NCBI GenBank assembly: GCA_009760855.2
Contig: WPIO01000022.1
Coordinates: 4,343,501-4,407,500 of the forward strand
DNA: 64,000 nt
Origin: Cristatella mucedo
Lineage: Eukaryota; Bryozoa; Phylactolaemata; Cristatellidae
Direction: 5' to 3'
Part shown: piece by piece, positions 46,951 through 59,524 of the stretch
Layout: every line of letters starts with the position of its first letter
How positions within the stretch are numbered: position 1 is the stretch's first letter
Position numbers and translations under genes: made by a program
Notes under the pieces: generated by a model
Seen by the model: the letters and a program-made list of their open reading frames with translations, nothing else
What the model was told of the DNA's origin: nothing
Databases searched by the model: none

Positions 46951-47741
46951 CATCGGTTGAGTTACCAAGTGGCTCGCACGTACGACGATGCCTATGTAAG
47001 CAGCATCAGCACCAGTGCGACTGAATGCGCCGCGTCGTACGGCGCCATCGGTTAGGTCGGACGCCAACGACCTAGAGCAGGGAAGTTGCTGCGGCTTGGC
47101 GACCCGCCAAAAATTTGAGCAGCACTAGCACACGTCGAATTTCGGTGGAGCTTAATTGCACGTTTTTTTCTGCACTCTTCGACCCAGCAGTTCGAAGCAA
47201 TCATTCGAGTGCTGGGACGGGGCATTGGCGAAACTTGGGTAAGACATGGCCGCACGGCGAAAGCTACGAAAGGAACTACGACAGCGATACGAAAGGAACG
47301 ACGACAATTCACCGCGTGGAAAATCGTTGTAAGCGATAAATATTCAAACGTTTTGTCCTCACCTGTAAGAGTCGAACTCCAAAAATGCCGCACGTACTCC
47401 GAGGTGATCCGTGAGCGACAAGGACGGAGTAGCAAGCCCGAAGGCGTAACGTAGCCATGCTTACCTAGCAGGGCTCAAGAATTGGGTTCGCTAGTCGGCC
47501 CCATATCCGGCGGAACCCGCAGTACAGGAGAAGCCAAGTCGCGGCTGCTGCGATACGACCTGACAAAAGTTGAACAATCGGTTACGAATAGGTAATTCTC
47601 GCGCCATACCAGAAGTGAACCCACGAGTGCACACGTTTCGCTACCCGGTCGTTGCTTAGGGGTGGCAACGCGACGTTACTCTCATTGTCTCCCTGGAAGT
47701 AAATAGGGATGAACAGCTATTTACAACCTCATTAATATAAA
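46951..47741. other. No recognised gene
   Basis: ORFs up to 127 codons on both strands, without similarity that I recognise. Confidence 0.35.
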
Positions 47742-47912
47742 TATATTAGCTGATTTAACCGCCTCATTTTTATAGCGACAGAAGAGCCTTTATGGCTATC
47801 ACCACCGCTTCCAGCGGCGATAATGGATCGCCTATCGCAGGATTCGAACCCACTACCTAGGCACCGTGGTCGTGAAAAACAACCGCCTTACCTAGTGCGC
47901 CATCGCGGCTAA
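47742..47912 (-). mobile_element. SINE-1 copy, near full length
   Basis: Minus strand: GCCGCGATGGCGCACTAGGTAAGGCGG (complete tRNA-like 5' end and A box, seen in two overlapping parts), GTGGGTTCGAATCC, GGCGATCCATTATCGCC, GGTGGTGATAGCCATAAAGG, AAATGAGGCGGTTAAATCAG, CTAATATATTTATATTAATG. Best copy for defining the 5' end of the family. Confidence 0.85.
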
Positions 47913-48474
47913 TGATTTACAAATGCATCGCTGGTTTTGCAAACAGAGAGAATTCGATATCCTTACAGATGCTTTGCAACTCGGTGCAAAAGAATAAATA
48001 CCGAAAATACTACTTTACTGTACAGGCGCGGTTCAAACGAGCAAGCGAAAACAAAGCCCAACGTGCGCTTAGGCGAACTAGAAAACACTCACGGAGCCAC
48101 CAGTTAATGAGACATCTGGCTAGTGGCATGCATTGGATCATGCAAGATAAGCTTGCAACGCAGGCCCGAGCAAACAACGGAAAAGTTCACTGGGACGAAG
48201 GGAAAGCCGACCGGAACAGCAATGCGTCTTTGGCTGAGACCGGATATCGCGACAGGAGAGCCATAGCAGCTTGCAGCAAAAGATATAGTATTGCCCGTTG
48301 CAGGACTGGCACCCGAGACCTTTTAAAGTGATATTACCGATGTGCTTACGGTGGTACTAAAACGTGTGCATGCTAAAGCGGTTAGACTACCGTAGCTCTT
48401 GAGATTAGTAGCCTGAACGGTAGGCATTAGGAGCCACATACTCGATTATCTATGACCCAGAGGTACACAGAGGC
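47913..48474. other. No recognised gene
   Basis: A plus-strand ORF (47912-48331, 139 codons) is rich in Arg/Lys/Gln but matches nothing that I know. Confidence 0.3.
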
Positions 48475-48640
48475 TCGCGCTTCACGGCCGAGGTCGTGGG
48501 GGCGGGCTTGAATCCTGCAGTGGGCGACCCTTTATTTGTATTGTATTGACCCTAACTGCAAGCAGTGGTCGTGGGCGTTAAGGCTCTTCTGTCGCTATAC
48601 AAACGAGGCTCTTAAATCAGCTAATATTTATTTAGAATGT
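48475..48640 (+). mobile_element. SINE-1 copy
   Basis: GGCCGAGGTCGTGGG, GGGCTTGAATCCTGCAGTGGG, GCAAGCAGTGGTCGTGGGCG, GTCGCTATACAAACGAGGC, AAATCAGCTAATATTTATTT, then AG. The 3' end reads as a branch-point-like CTAAT followed by TTTATTTAG. Confidence 0.8.
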
Positions 48641-49261
48641 ATTGAAGGCGCAATTAAAGAGCTGATTAGTTAGTTGTATTTTGTGCTACTTGCGAGTGAG
48701 TTGTGCTTAGGACTTCATACTAGTCAGCTGTACGTCACGTCACGGATGGTCTCTACGCATGTCCATATCTATGGATATGGAATTATCTGACCAAGATTAA
48801 AGATGTGAGCTTTATATATTGATCATTGGCACTTTTATTGCTGCCATGCTCTGCTACCGTCAGCACGCCTGAGTGTATCGACGCAGCAACTACGACTCGT
48901 TAGCCGCGTTATGAGGAGCTAACTCCACCATTAGTTGTCACGAATCTGCATTGACTAGCACCCCTGCGATCGCTGTGTTGGTGGCCAATGGACTTTATTG
49001 CAGGAGCTGCTTCAGCTTGTTCGTAAGAGTACAAAAAGCTACCTATGCGGAAGGACTGCCGTTGAGAACGAATGCTGGATGACGATATACCAGTCGGTGC
49101 TCCGAAAATGAAATCACGATTTAATAACAAAGGACGTGCATACATTATCCAACATTCATTCCCAACACTGGTGACGATCTGATTGAGGATACGACGACGC
49201 GACGACTACAACTGAGTCTCCAACTGAGCTACGTCACCCGCCTCCAGTCACCCGCCCCGGG
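48641..49261. other. No recognised gene
   Basis: A small palindrome (CCATATCTATGGATATGG) at 48761-48780. Nothing else. Confidence 0.35.
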
Positions 49262-49380
49262 GTGGTCTCAGCACATGAGGTAGGGTGCTCACTCTACACG
49301 GCCCAGGTTGTGAGTTCGAGTCCTGCAGTGGGCGATCCAATATTGCCCACTGCAAATGGCAGCACGAGCCAGCTAATAAT
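49262..49380 (+). mobile_element. SINE-1-like copy with a perfect stem-loop
   Basis: ATGAGGTAGGGTGCTCAC, GGCCCAGGTTGTGAGTTCGAG, TCCTGCAGTGGGCGATCCAA, TATTGCCCACTGCAAATGG. The TGCAGTGGGC and GCCCACTGCA arms pair perfectly over 10 bp. The 3' half is truncated. Confidence 0.7.
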
Positions 49381-50534
49381 GCTATTGTTATTACCCCATC
49401 GTGTCAACTGATGTGCCGTAAGACCAGCGGCCAGCTTTGCTTTTATGGACGTTATGACCCTCAACTTTTCTGTCGAAGGAGATTGCACCCACTATGGCTG
49501 CCAGTGCTGGAGCAGTTTCCCTGGTTGTCAAAAGTCTCCGCTTCGAGTTAGCTGCAGCTCAACGTCTCACTGTAGCTACAAAATCGGATATCGGTCGGAG
49601 ACATTTTGAGTCCCGCTCGCTCATGCCAGAGCGCTCACCCGCTTGTGATTCGGCAGTCACCCTCGACTGTCAGGATGCTCTCTCACGCTAGACACCACGA
49701 CTTCCTCCGAGTGCCATTTTATTGCACCATGGAAACCGTTTTCAGCCGGACATTTGACATACTACGAATAACCCACAACCAATGAACGTCGCAGTGCACC
49801 TACCAGCGTCTATGCCAACCATGTTCATGTGTGTTCCCTGGCAGACCGACCACGACTCGTCATGATTGGCTGGCTGACTTATCCTTTTCAATCATCTCTG
49901 ACTTCCTGCACGTTTGCCGCCAGCTTCTTACAGTAGCGCCTGCTGGACCTTCATCCCTTTTTGTTTCCTGGTGAAGTTTTGACTACAGCGGAACCTCACC
50001 ACTACGTTGAGGACGGCCGTGTATCCGCTCAACGTACGTCCACGTACAGCTGAAACTGCCGCCGGCATTCCAGCTCTCAAGCTTCCAACCGGACGCATCA
50101 ATCAACTAGCATGCTGAGCTGACTGACGCAAGGGTGGTGTCTGGTTGACCGCGTGACTGTCGGTGCCCTCGGCTCCCTCTTCTCTCTCTCCCGCTGTCCG
50201 GGCTGGACGCAGACGCACCTATACCTTTTCTCTACCTAACTCGACCTTTCCTCTATCTAACTCGGCAGTATCTGTACTAAATCGTGTGGCATTAAGCAAT
50301 GAAATTACTCAGTGCATCGAGTTATTCATCCGACCTCATTCCGAACGCTAACCCCCTCAGCGATAATCATCTCCGCTGTCCGAGGCTACACGGCATCGCC
50401 GACATCAAAATAGTGATCAATGAGAAATGAGAGGTCTGACATCTGCTCTGACGGATGCACTAGCATCCAGCGCTGGCCTCCGGTCAATTTTACTCGGTTT
50501 CGTCCAAGTTGTTTTGGATTTTCGCGCCCGTCCA
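49381..50534. other. No recognised gene
   Basis: Pyrimidine-rich towards the right. No frame longer than about 65 codons has recognisable features. Confidence 0.35.
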
Positions 50535-50605
50535 CGCGCTCCTCCTCCTCCTCCTCCTCCTCCTCCTCCTCCTCCTCCTCCTTCTCCTCTTCCTCGTCCT
50601 CCTCC
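50535..50605. repeat. (CTC)n trinucleotide repeat
   Basis: CTC repeats with TTC and CGT variants at the right end. Confidence 0.9.
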
Positions 50606-52892
50606 TTCGGCGGTCTCTCGCACGGTGTGCTTGAGACGAAGACCCGCTCGGGTGGGCGGGAAACGCCCATCGGAGGAGGAAATATCCTGAACGCAAATCA
50701 CGTCTATTTGCAGTGTCCGCACACAGCGGCATTGGGTGTCAGGCAGTGACTTCTGAAACCAGCATCGGATAATGAACGTACGGACGTGCCTAAATGTCAC
50801 TAGCTTGTTCCAATAAGAAGTCGGTAGGGCAAAGCGGCTCAGCCTCCGAGAGTGCGACCGCGCTGCTTAGCTAGTGGTTGGAAACTTATTTTAGATGTGA
50901 GGTCGCAAAGGATGGATGCAGCTGTGATTTTTTCCACGCAACACTGTTTCCTTAATCAAACTTTCTTGCTTCTGATGCCACGCGGCTTCCGAAAAACATG
51001 AAGCCGATTGGCGCGTTCCTTTTATTTCCTTTTTATTTCTTTTTATTTCCTTTTATTCCTTCCACGTGCGTCCCGCCGTCTCCGCTACCGAAGCTCGCTG
51101 CATTTAGTGCTCGGCCCTTCAGCCCTTCGCTGAGACCGCGTTACCGGTGACCGGTCCGTCGCCGAACAGCGTGCATGAACGATCTGCTCTACGTTGTTCA
51201 TGTTTTTTTTTAACCAAAACAGAGTGTATATCATACCTTGCGTCTAATACCGCGATTGAGGTCGTTCAGCCGAAAGCGTACAGTGGAGTTTCAAGCCAAG
51301 CCTGAGCATGAGTACTGGGCCCTAACTATTGGAAGGCGGTTCGGCCAGCCTAGCCGTTGGCCGCGGAAGCTAGCTTGCCCATCGGCTTTCCTTCATCGGC
51401 GCCGAACGATCGGCGAATCGCAGATTTGAACGTCTGCATCATCCACCGAAATAATTTGAATGTGCATCCACCTTGGCAACGGAAGTCACTGCTGATTTAC
51501 GAAAACATGTTCATCGAAGAAATGCCGCGACGTCGATAAATTTCGGTTCAATGTCGTTTGAAAATAAAATTCCAAACACTCTTTGAAATGGTTTTGCGTG
51601 TTTCCTCTCCGAGAGAGGTTTTGCTGCTTCTTTAAGATAGAGCTGCAAAAGTGTCCTTAGTTGGGCTGGCTCATCACTTCGCTCGGCACACACGCAGGCC
51701 TTCCATAGCACAGCTGGAGTTATCCGCGATTTTTCACGAGCATAGCGCAGTAGAATGTCATGCTAGTGCTGTTATGTTCTCTTGCGATTTTATTTGCGCC
51801 CGCGCTATTCGGCCTACGCGCCAGCAGCTCGTTGAAGAGAGTCGCAAGCTGTCGAAGACGACAAGCCGGCAGTTTGTTCGGCGAGGGAGCGAAGCTTTTG
51901 TGCGTAGCGCAGCTCAGATAAGCGTGTCGAAGTTCACGTAAGTGAGTTTGAAGGACTACTTTCGGTGTCACTGTTTGTTATTAGCTTAGTTGCGAGATCT
52001 GGTTTCGGTCATGCCAATTGCTAAAACTTTGGATTGCACTTTTGGCATGTTAGACCCTTGGAAGATCACAAATACAAAAGTATGGTATCTTGAGTGATTT
52101 TTCGTAGCTATTTCTCCCGATAAAGTAAAATGCAATTAGAGCTGGTCACACGCAAGGGCGAAAGGGCGAAAGTCGATGAAATGGTCAAAATTTCATTTTC
52201 TTTTGGAAGTTTGCCTTTTTAAAGGCAAGCCAGTTACAAATGCACTTCCAAGTTTTGGCTATTGAAAAAGAGCAGCACATGAAAAACACAAAATTCTTTT
52301 TTAAAACAGATTTACACCGGAAGTAGTTCGTCGAGGTCAATTATATATGAGTCTATGCTAACATTATGCCAACGGAACGGTGTTTTTCGGCGAACTTTGT
52401 AAATAAAAGCTATTTAGCCATAAAAAAAAACGCCAGACCATCACTTGAAACTATAAAAGCCATATACAAGTTTTACAATAATGACAAGCCCCTCGAGGTC
52501 AACTCTCCGACTAGTAGTTGTAGCAATACAAAAGCGTAAACCTAAACACGCAAATATAGGCTCCGCCCTTTGAGGGAGGGGCCCAGCTTTGGCGAAAGGT
52601 TATCTGCAGCTGTTCGTGCTTTATTTACTTGCCGTAAATATATTTACACTCATCGTGATACGCCTCCCTTCTAGCTGGACTTACACTAAGTGGCTAACGC
52701 TCGGCAACTATACAATCGGTAGGGACAAAATAATTTACTGCCGTCGGGCAGGCGGTAACTAAGGAGTCCGTTATCACCACACTTATGCAACTTCCTGGGA
52801 CAACTAATTCGGATCCTCTGGCGGACAATCACCTCGAGGGAAGCTGCTCAGGTCGGCCGTGTCCCATCAGCCGCGGGGTCCTGTTACTTAAT
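50606..52892. other. No recognised gene
   Basis: 51022-51062 is a pyrimidine-rich CTTTTTATTT-type repeat. A donor-like GTAAGTGAG at 51938, after an 87-codon open stretch, could belong to an unknown 5' exon, but no partner exon is recognised. Confidence 0.3.
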
Positions 52893-53030
52893 AATTATAA
52901 TAATAATAATAATAATGCACTTGATAAAGCGCCCTCAGAGAACTCAATCTCTTTCTGGGCGCTTTACATTTGCTGCAAAGGGAAACGCGATTGAATGGAG
53001 AGCATGATCATGCTTGATAAACATTAGCGC
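52893..53030 (-). mobile_element. LINE-A 3' end
   Basis: (TAA)n at 52893-52914, GCACTTGATAAAGCGCCCTC, hairpin, CATTTGCTGCAAAGGG, and GAGCATGATCATGCTTGAT. Truncated after about 130 bp. Confidence 0.85.
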
Positions 53031-54099
53031 GTCATTCACTGGGAATCAGTCTGAAAATATTGATTGAATTATATTCAAGAAAAATTGCGCTACTTTAGCT
53101 ACTTATTTATGCTGTTTAGAGCTGCGATTTGTTTATGCGAAAACATCGCAGTAGCGGGCGAGACGCCGGTAAATGTCCGAAGACATGAAGTGTGTTTGCA
53201 CGTTGTGGCGGTGGTACGTAAGGGTCTAGTAAGGTTGACTTAGTCATAAAGATGTGCATTGAGCTTTTCATTTATTGAATCATTTTTGCGATGCACAGCG
53301 CGGGCTGGCTGGCGTACTCTGTTCGTCTGGTTTACCTTCATCAACCCTCTCTCACTTTACCAACTGTCGCCTTTCGCCACACACCTGTTTCGCCACACAG
53401 CTCCTGTATCTTGCAAATGCTAATGTAGGTTAATAAAGATCTGATCGACTAGACATTTGATATTTGATGTATGCGCTCCTCCGTATCTGCTTTAAAGTTG
53501 CATGATGGTAAACCAAGTAAATCGGGCTTTTTTGTCATTATCGACATGCTCTTACGTCATCCATACCCTCGGAGTGCTTTATCCACGGTTGTATTCAGTA
53601 CCTAGTACATTCTATGGGTAGGCAAATTGATCGACGTGAAATTGGGATTATAAGCTGTGCTCGACTGTTTTGTTCGGACGCCAAGCTCATCTTGGTTGTC
53701 GATTAGGTAGCTATAGCTGCACGTATCCTTAAACGTCCTTGAACTTGTTTGTGTCGATATATACAGTTTTAGAGGTCGAGTAAATTTTGTATTTATTTTT
53801 TAGATATGGCGTCAGCTTAAACCAGGTACCCTGCATCTTTTGAGGATTTGGAATATTTTGTACAGTGCCTAACATTAAATCTTTTGATTTGACAAGATAG
53901 CCATGATTGGTTGAAGGCCAGTGACAAACGTGACAACGACTCGCACAGGTCATCAGAAGGTCAAATTACGCCTACGGTCACATCGACGGACAGCTTATGT
54001 TACCCTTGTTGTTTGCGCTCGTTTTATGCCGATCTTTCCATTGGCCTTTGAGAAATATAAATAAATGTGCTGTCAGGGGAATACATTCTATAGGGGAGG
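53031..54099. other. No recognised gene
   Basis: No repeat or coding similarity that I recognise. Confidence 0.35.
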
Positions 54100-54565
54100 G
54101 GCTTAGCACCCACCGATGGACTTCCTGACGCCCTGTCCAAAAGCACTCCCTCCCGATCTATTTGTCTGCACCCTGGCAGACGACCTCGCTTTATTATTGA
54201 GCACGTCCACCGGCCTGCACGCCCTAGTTTGGGCTGCCGAACGGGCCGTCAAGACGCTGGGCAGGCAGCTCCGGCCGGAAAAGTGCTGCGTGGTGCCCAA
54301 CAAGGAACAAAGGTCATAGTTGCTTCCATCTCCTTGCTCGGCCGACTGATTCCCGAGCTGCCGGAGAATGAATTCGCGATAACCTCGGAGCTCCGCTGGG
54401 TTTCGAGCGGCCTAGGGCCAAGATTCAGCAGGCCTGTTCATCTCTCGATAGGGACTTTCGCTTACTGCATGCAAACCTTCTCGCCCCTTGGCAAAAGCTC
54501 GATTCCCTGCTGTTTTTCCTTCTGCCACCGCTCGATTACCTCTACGCGCGGACTGGTAGAAAATA
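54100..54565 (+). pseudogene. R2-like retrotransposon RT fragment
   Basis: The plus strand encodes FVCTLADDLALLLSTSTGL near 54160 (ADD box), WAAERAVKTLGRQLRPEKC near 54230, and in another frame KIQQACSSLDRDFRLLH then LLAPWQKLDSLLFFLLPPLDYLYAR near 54420-54560. The ADDLALL box followed by LGLRLRPEKC-like and LLAPWQKLD-like motifs points to the R2/NeSL group rather than LINE-A. It is frameshifted and lacks the N-terminal DNA-binding and C-terminal endonuclease parts. Confidence 0.5.
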
Positions 54566-56095
54566 AATGCAATCCTATATGCACATTTAATAGCTGGGTA
54601 CTAGAAATAATGGGTAGCTACATTCTTAGTTTTTATTATAATTAATTATAATTATTTTTTTAATAATTATTTTTATCATTAACAAACATTATCAATTTAT
54701 TTACACGTAGCGGCGAACGCACTCTAGCCATCATTGCCGACATTAGGCTTCATTAGCTCCGTACAAAGCCACAAGGGTTGCTAAAAATATATGCAAGCTT
54801 CTTAAAACGCTCGGAAAAGACATACCCAATCCATCTTAATTTTTTTATTGGTGATTTCAATAGGAGCTATGCTCTGTATGCTGCTCGTTGCTACCATCAA
54901 AAGTACCCTCGCAGAAAGATCCAGACTGACGCAGGACGAGCCGCTTTGAGCCACCAAAAAATGACGACGCTCTGCGTGTCTTGTAAAACCTCGAGTGGAT
55001 CGGGCGATGCAACCCGCTTGGCTGTAGAGGCTGAAGACCTCATTTTGCGCTCAACTCGTATGCTCTGCAGTTATTATTTAATAGCGAGGTAAATCGACGG
55101 TGAACGTGACTGTCTCTCGGTTAATGGAACAATGCCTGGCACCGAGAGTTGACACAAAGAGAGCCTACAACTTGCAGACCGCCAAACCGCTGTGCGAAAC
55201 CGCTAGTTGTAATGCAGTGGCAGAAGATTGACCGGCAGTTTGGGCTATTGTGAATTGAACGCCGGTTAAATCCCCCCCCCCCGGGGCACGCACGCTTGTC
55301 CTGATCAAAAACTCCTATACCTCTGCAATCTTGTCAAACAATAGCGTTTCCGTGCGATACGTGGACCCGGTTCTCTGAATGTAAAACAGCATTCTCTCAG
55401 AACGAAGCATTTCGATGGAGTCGTAGACGTTCGACGCATCAAAATGGTCAACGATTTGCAGCAAAAACCCTTTACTACAAGGTAACTTTTCGAATAGTAC
55501 CGATGTATAAATCCACTCCTGAGAGTGGACTACGTTACTGGTTAGGAGAAGCGATGCTTTGACTGGTTAACTGCAACTTTACTACTGCCTTATGGTCACT
55601 CACCTCTGCTCTAACCACGCTGTGAGTGGTTTGTAACCTTTGTCGCCATGTTTTGTAGTATTTTCCAAGAGGTTTTTTACCTGTCAACATAGTTGATCGT
55701 CATCGGGATAGGCGTCGACTGCCCAACCCGTATCAAATCACACTAGATTTATCGGCCAGTGGCAGTTTGTCTGGTCGGCGATATGGCATGCGTGGTTGGG
55801 ATAATAATAATAATACATTTGTATGGCGGATGCACGCCGGCACTCGGCTGTAGCACTTTGGCCCGCTTTTGATGTGGCTTGGAAGCGGTATCTTAGCTCG
55901 CCTTTGATGAGGCTGTGTTGTTTCTGGAAAGGCTGGGCGGGGCGAGTGGACCCAGATCAGAGGAGTTGCAACGGAGATGCAGGGGGTGGGGGGGGGGTAG
56001 AGCGAATCTGTGCCGGTGCTCTGTTCGCGTTTGAAGAGCATACATCTGTCCAAGCACGCTATAGTGTTTGCGTATCGTCGCGTAAAATCTAACAA
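54566..56095. other. No recognised gene
   Basis: 54632-54710 is an AT-rich stretch with ATAATTA/TAATTAT inverted words. A C run lies at 55270-55280. 55802-55817 is a bare LINE-A-type (TAA)n plus ACATTTGTATGGCG. Confidence 0.35.
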
Positions 56096-56185
56096 CAGTC
56101 AGCCCCAGACTTACAACAGTTCAACTTACGAAAATTCGGGGATACGAACTCGGCCGCGGTCGCTCAAAACGAGCATCGACATTTA
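56096..56185. mobile_element. Terminus of a pogo/mariner-like MITE
   Basis: CAGTCAGCCCCAGACTTAC at the left end, then ACGAACTCGGCCGCGGTC, both shared with the element at 17786-18051. I could not find the other end. Confidence 0.45.
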
Positions 56186-58054
56186 TCGAAGAAAAAAATT
56201 CAAAATCCGTCGACCAATCACGAGGGTTTAGAGGAAGAGGCAGTCGATGATCCTCCAGCGAGATCGTCCAACTCCTCACGCAACTCCAAATAGATAGTCC
56301 GCAATATGAACACTACCAGCTTATATATGCCCAAAAATGCTCCACATTATGATATGCAAATATAGCTTTATTTAATTGTTCTTATGTATATCTTATTTAT
56401 GTATTTTTTGTGAAGAAACTCCAATTCGTTTACCTCTCTATGTTATCTTCAGAACATAACATAGTAGAATGTATCATACACCGCATTCTCGACGTACGAA
56501 AAATCGACGTCCGGCAGGTTTTGCGGTCCTTACCTATTTCCCAAGTCAGGTGCTGAGGTGTAATTTTTTTGTATTCAGAGCACGTAGTGGAAATGCGCTG
56601 GTCCATGTAAATCCAAGGCTTGACGCCGCCAGGACAAAATTGCCAGTACATTGGAGTTTCCGTTAGCGAGCTTAAGCCTCGTGTGTGTTTTAAGTGGCTT
56701 TTGGGTCGAAATCGGTCAGTGCTGACCTTTATCTCTCTCAACCAGGAAAAAAGTTGAGAGACGTATAGCTTAACTAGCAGAACAACCGATGAGGTATGCA
56801 TCAAAGAAGGAGGAGACCGAGGAATGAAGTAGCAGAATCGGCAGCACGTCGTCATTGGATACGAGTAGTAGGCAGGAGAACAACGGTATCTGTCGTCCTA
56901 AGCATGCAAGCGACAGTTAAGTATAGCTAATATGCGAAGAACTTTTTTGTCCAGGGTAGGCTACTTGTCCAAGGAAATTGATACAGCCGTAGTAACTAAA
57001 TCAGTATGAAGGAGATAAGCCTTGACTGGCTTTTGATAGATTTGGCCAATAATTGATTACGAATGAACAAACGGGCTTAACATCAGCGTAACGGCAGCTG
57101 TATTAAGGACGAGCTGTCAAGGCATCGGTAGCAAAGCTACAACCGCGTCGAATGGAACTGTTAAAAGAACAAGGAGTCATATAAATAAGATTCATATTAT
57201 CAAACTTCCCGGAAAATCCGGAGGTACTAGCCGAGAGATTCTACACAAGTCAGAGTACCTGCAGTCGTTACATATTTGCAGCAGAGGTGACCTGTGGACT
57301 GACTAGCTCAAAAACCGTACAGGAACTTCTTTTAAGATGCCTTTCAGAAGACAATGTAATTATATTAGAAATAGAATCGGTAGCTCTTGATAATTTTCAC
57401 CAAAGAGCATTAAAAATGATGGGCAAACCGTCTCTAACCCGCATGTAAACAGAAGCAACGTTTCTGCAAGTACAATTTTTCGATTTTTGCATCAAGCGCG
57501 ACTAGTGTCCCAACTTGCTGAACGTTACTCTGCGCCTTGTGAGCAGCATAACTTGCCCATTACTGCACGATCAATGTACAATTTCAAGAGTTTAACTCTG
57601 CTTGTTCGCTAGAGCAGTACTCCATTTTGATATTGGTGGGAGAACTTTGCGTACTATCATACGTCCTTGAACTTTATATAATATATAATGCAATCATACG
57701 CATATATAGTAAAACATATCCAGAGGATAATGCAAAAAAGCCAGGTTAAGGTTCGAGCCTCTCATAAAGTCACTGTGTAGGTACAGATAAACAGGTCATG
57801 TAGCAACTCAGCTCTGCAAGTTCTCTTTAGATGAATGCCTGGTTTTGAAAACATATTAGAATTAGGGATCGTAATCACATTTGCTGCTCTGTATTTCCCT
57901 CGCTCAACGGAATTATCAGCCATTTTAGGGGCTACGAATCACCTAGTCTTTTCTTCAGTGTCAGTCATTTTGCCTGGGCTTCAGTGGCGCGGCAATGGTT
58001 TAGTTATCTCCGAGGGAGTCCCCAAGCATTGACCTCAGTGGTAAGTCATCCAAG
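56186..58054. other. No recognised gene
   Basis: A 141-codon minus-strand ORF (56430-56855) and a 65-codon plus-strand ORF (57835-58032, hydrophobic) do not match families that I know. Confidence 0.3.
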
Positions 58055-58148
58055 AAAACTACAGAAAGGTAGCCCAGGGCTCGGTGATAGTACCATATCT
58101 TTCCACGTTTACTGTTCTTTCTGCCCGTTATCGCCAAGCAGAATGTAG
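58055..58148 (+). mobile_element. LINE-A RT fragment
   Basis: KVAQGSV-like, then FTFTVL and VIAKQNVGFVF-like sequence, matching '[34 protein letters not shown]'. Only about 95 bp, directly followed by a SINE-2. Confidence 0.55.
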
Positions 58149-58262
58149 GGTTTGTATTTGATTACTTGGTCTTGGGTTGAAGCCCCTGGCACTAGTGATA
58201 CGAGCGTGAATACGATAGATACCAAGCTCCCTTAAGACCGCCAAACAGATGTATTGCTACTT
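58149..58262 (+). mobile_element. SINE-2 copy, diverged
   Basis: GATTACTTGGTCTTGGGTTG, AAGCCCCTGGCACTAGTG, then CTCCCTTAAGACCGCCAAACAG, matching the copy at 20568-20706. Confidence 0.5.
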
Positions 58263-58316
58263 ATCAGATTACAAAGACTTGCTCTCAAAATTGTTCCATG
58301 CGTGAGCTGTCAGCAG

Positions 58317-58400
58317 CTAATAATAATAATAATTCACTTGATAAAGCGCCCTCAGAGAACTCAATCTCTCTCTAGGCGCTTTACATTTGCTGTAAAGTGC
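58317..58400 (-). mobile_element. LINE-A terminus only
   Basis: (TAA)n, TTCACTTGATAAAGCGCCC, hairpin, and TAGGCGCTTTACATTTGCTG. Only about 80 bp, essentially the bare hairpin. Confidence 0.8.
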
Positions 58401-59524
58401 TACATGCCAAGTCATGCTAGTTGATGTCATATTGTGCACACTAACAGTGCAGTGAGTCCAGGCTAGATCGGGATATATCAAGATGGTCCATGCTAGTTCC
58501 GAACGTGTTGACTTCTGCAACTCACGGGAATTAGTACTAGACTCAGAGGCTAAGCTGTCATGAACTCCCAACCTTATACCCTCTCGAGGCCATACATTCA
58601 TTGTAATGCTAAACGTCAAAGTAAAGCAGCACACATTATCGTGCATTGTTTTAACCCTAGAGCTCAATCATCAAATATCATTGCAAGGGGCAAAGGCGTC
58701 ATCTGTGCCTCAATGAAATAGCTGGGACATTATGTGCATACGCTTGGGGGAAACTCACATGGCGTAAAAATGTCACAGGTAGGCTACTTGTGACCCTATC
58801 AACGTGAAATTTGAATTACATGCTCCTATGTGTTTGGATGTTGTATGGCGACAAATATAGCAACGCTCCTGTTATATGTCACCTGCATGCTTTGGCACCT
58901 CAAATTGGCTTCTCTGAGTGGTCACAAAAGTAGTACTTGGTCTATACTGGGCCGATCTGTGTGAAACTTGGAATATAGGTGGAGCTCACCTGTCTTGTCA
59001 CTCCCCACATGGGCATGTATGCAGGATGGGTGTGTATGCATATAATGTGCCTGTCACAAAGTGTCTGTGTTCGTGATGGCAGTCAACAGTTTGACATGTC
59101 AACATGTTTTTTAAAGTTTTTTTGTGTGGGGGGGGGGGGAGGGTGGCAAGTGGAATGTCTTGCATTTTTTGTGGTTTGCTATATTTCTACAAAAAATATT
59201 TCTGACCGGAAAACTGAGGAGCTGCCTTTTACCAGCAGTCCTATATGTGACCTTGGACTTTTAAAGTCAATTAGCTTACCGTCTTCATACAATATTTTAT
59301 AAACATACTTTGGAGGGACAACTCCCCCTATTAGCGGCCATTTTGAGAGATAACTCCCACTACTGCCATACTTACCCCCTTAAGGCCATTACAAAACATT
59401 AGGAGAATAGCACAGCGAAGGATGATTTATGCAGCAGGCTTAGTCGCCACACTAGTAACAAGTTTTAGTACGAAAGGTCAGCACGCCAACGCTATTCCTT
59501 AAAAACACGGAACATACCACCTCA
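58401..59524. other. No recognised gene
   Basis: A 107-codon ORF (58979-59302) contains a poly-Gly stretch caused by a G run. Paired GACAACTCCC/ATAACTCCC words occur near 59320-59350. Nothing is assigned. Confidence 0.35.

Noticed and set aside
47912-48331. A 139-codon Arg/Lys-rich ORF
   Set aside because: It begins at the edge of a SINE-1, has no recognisable motif or splice sites and no composition difference from its flanks.
56430-56855. A 141-codon minus-strand ORF
   Set aside because: No domain or family resemblance and no flanking splice signals. The length is compatible with chance in this sequence.
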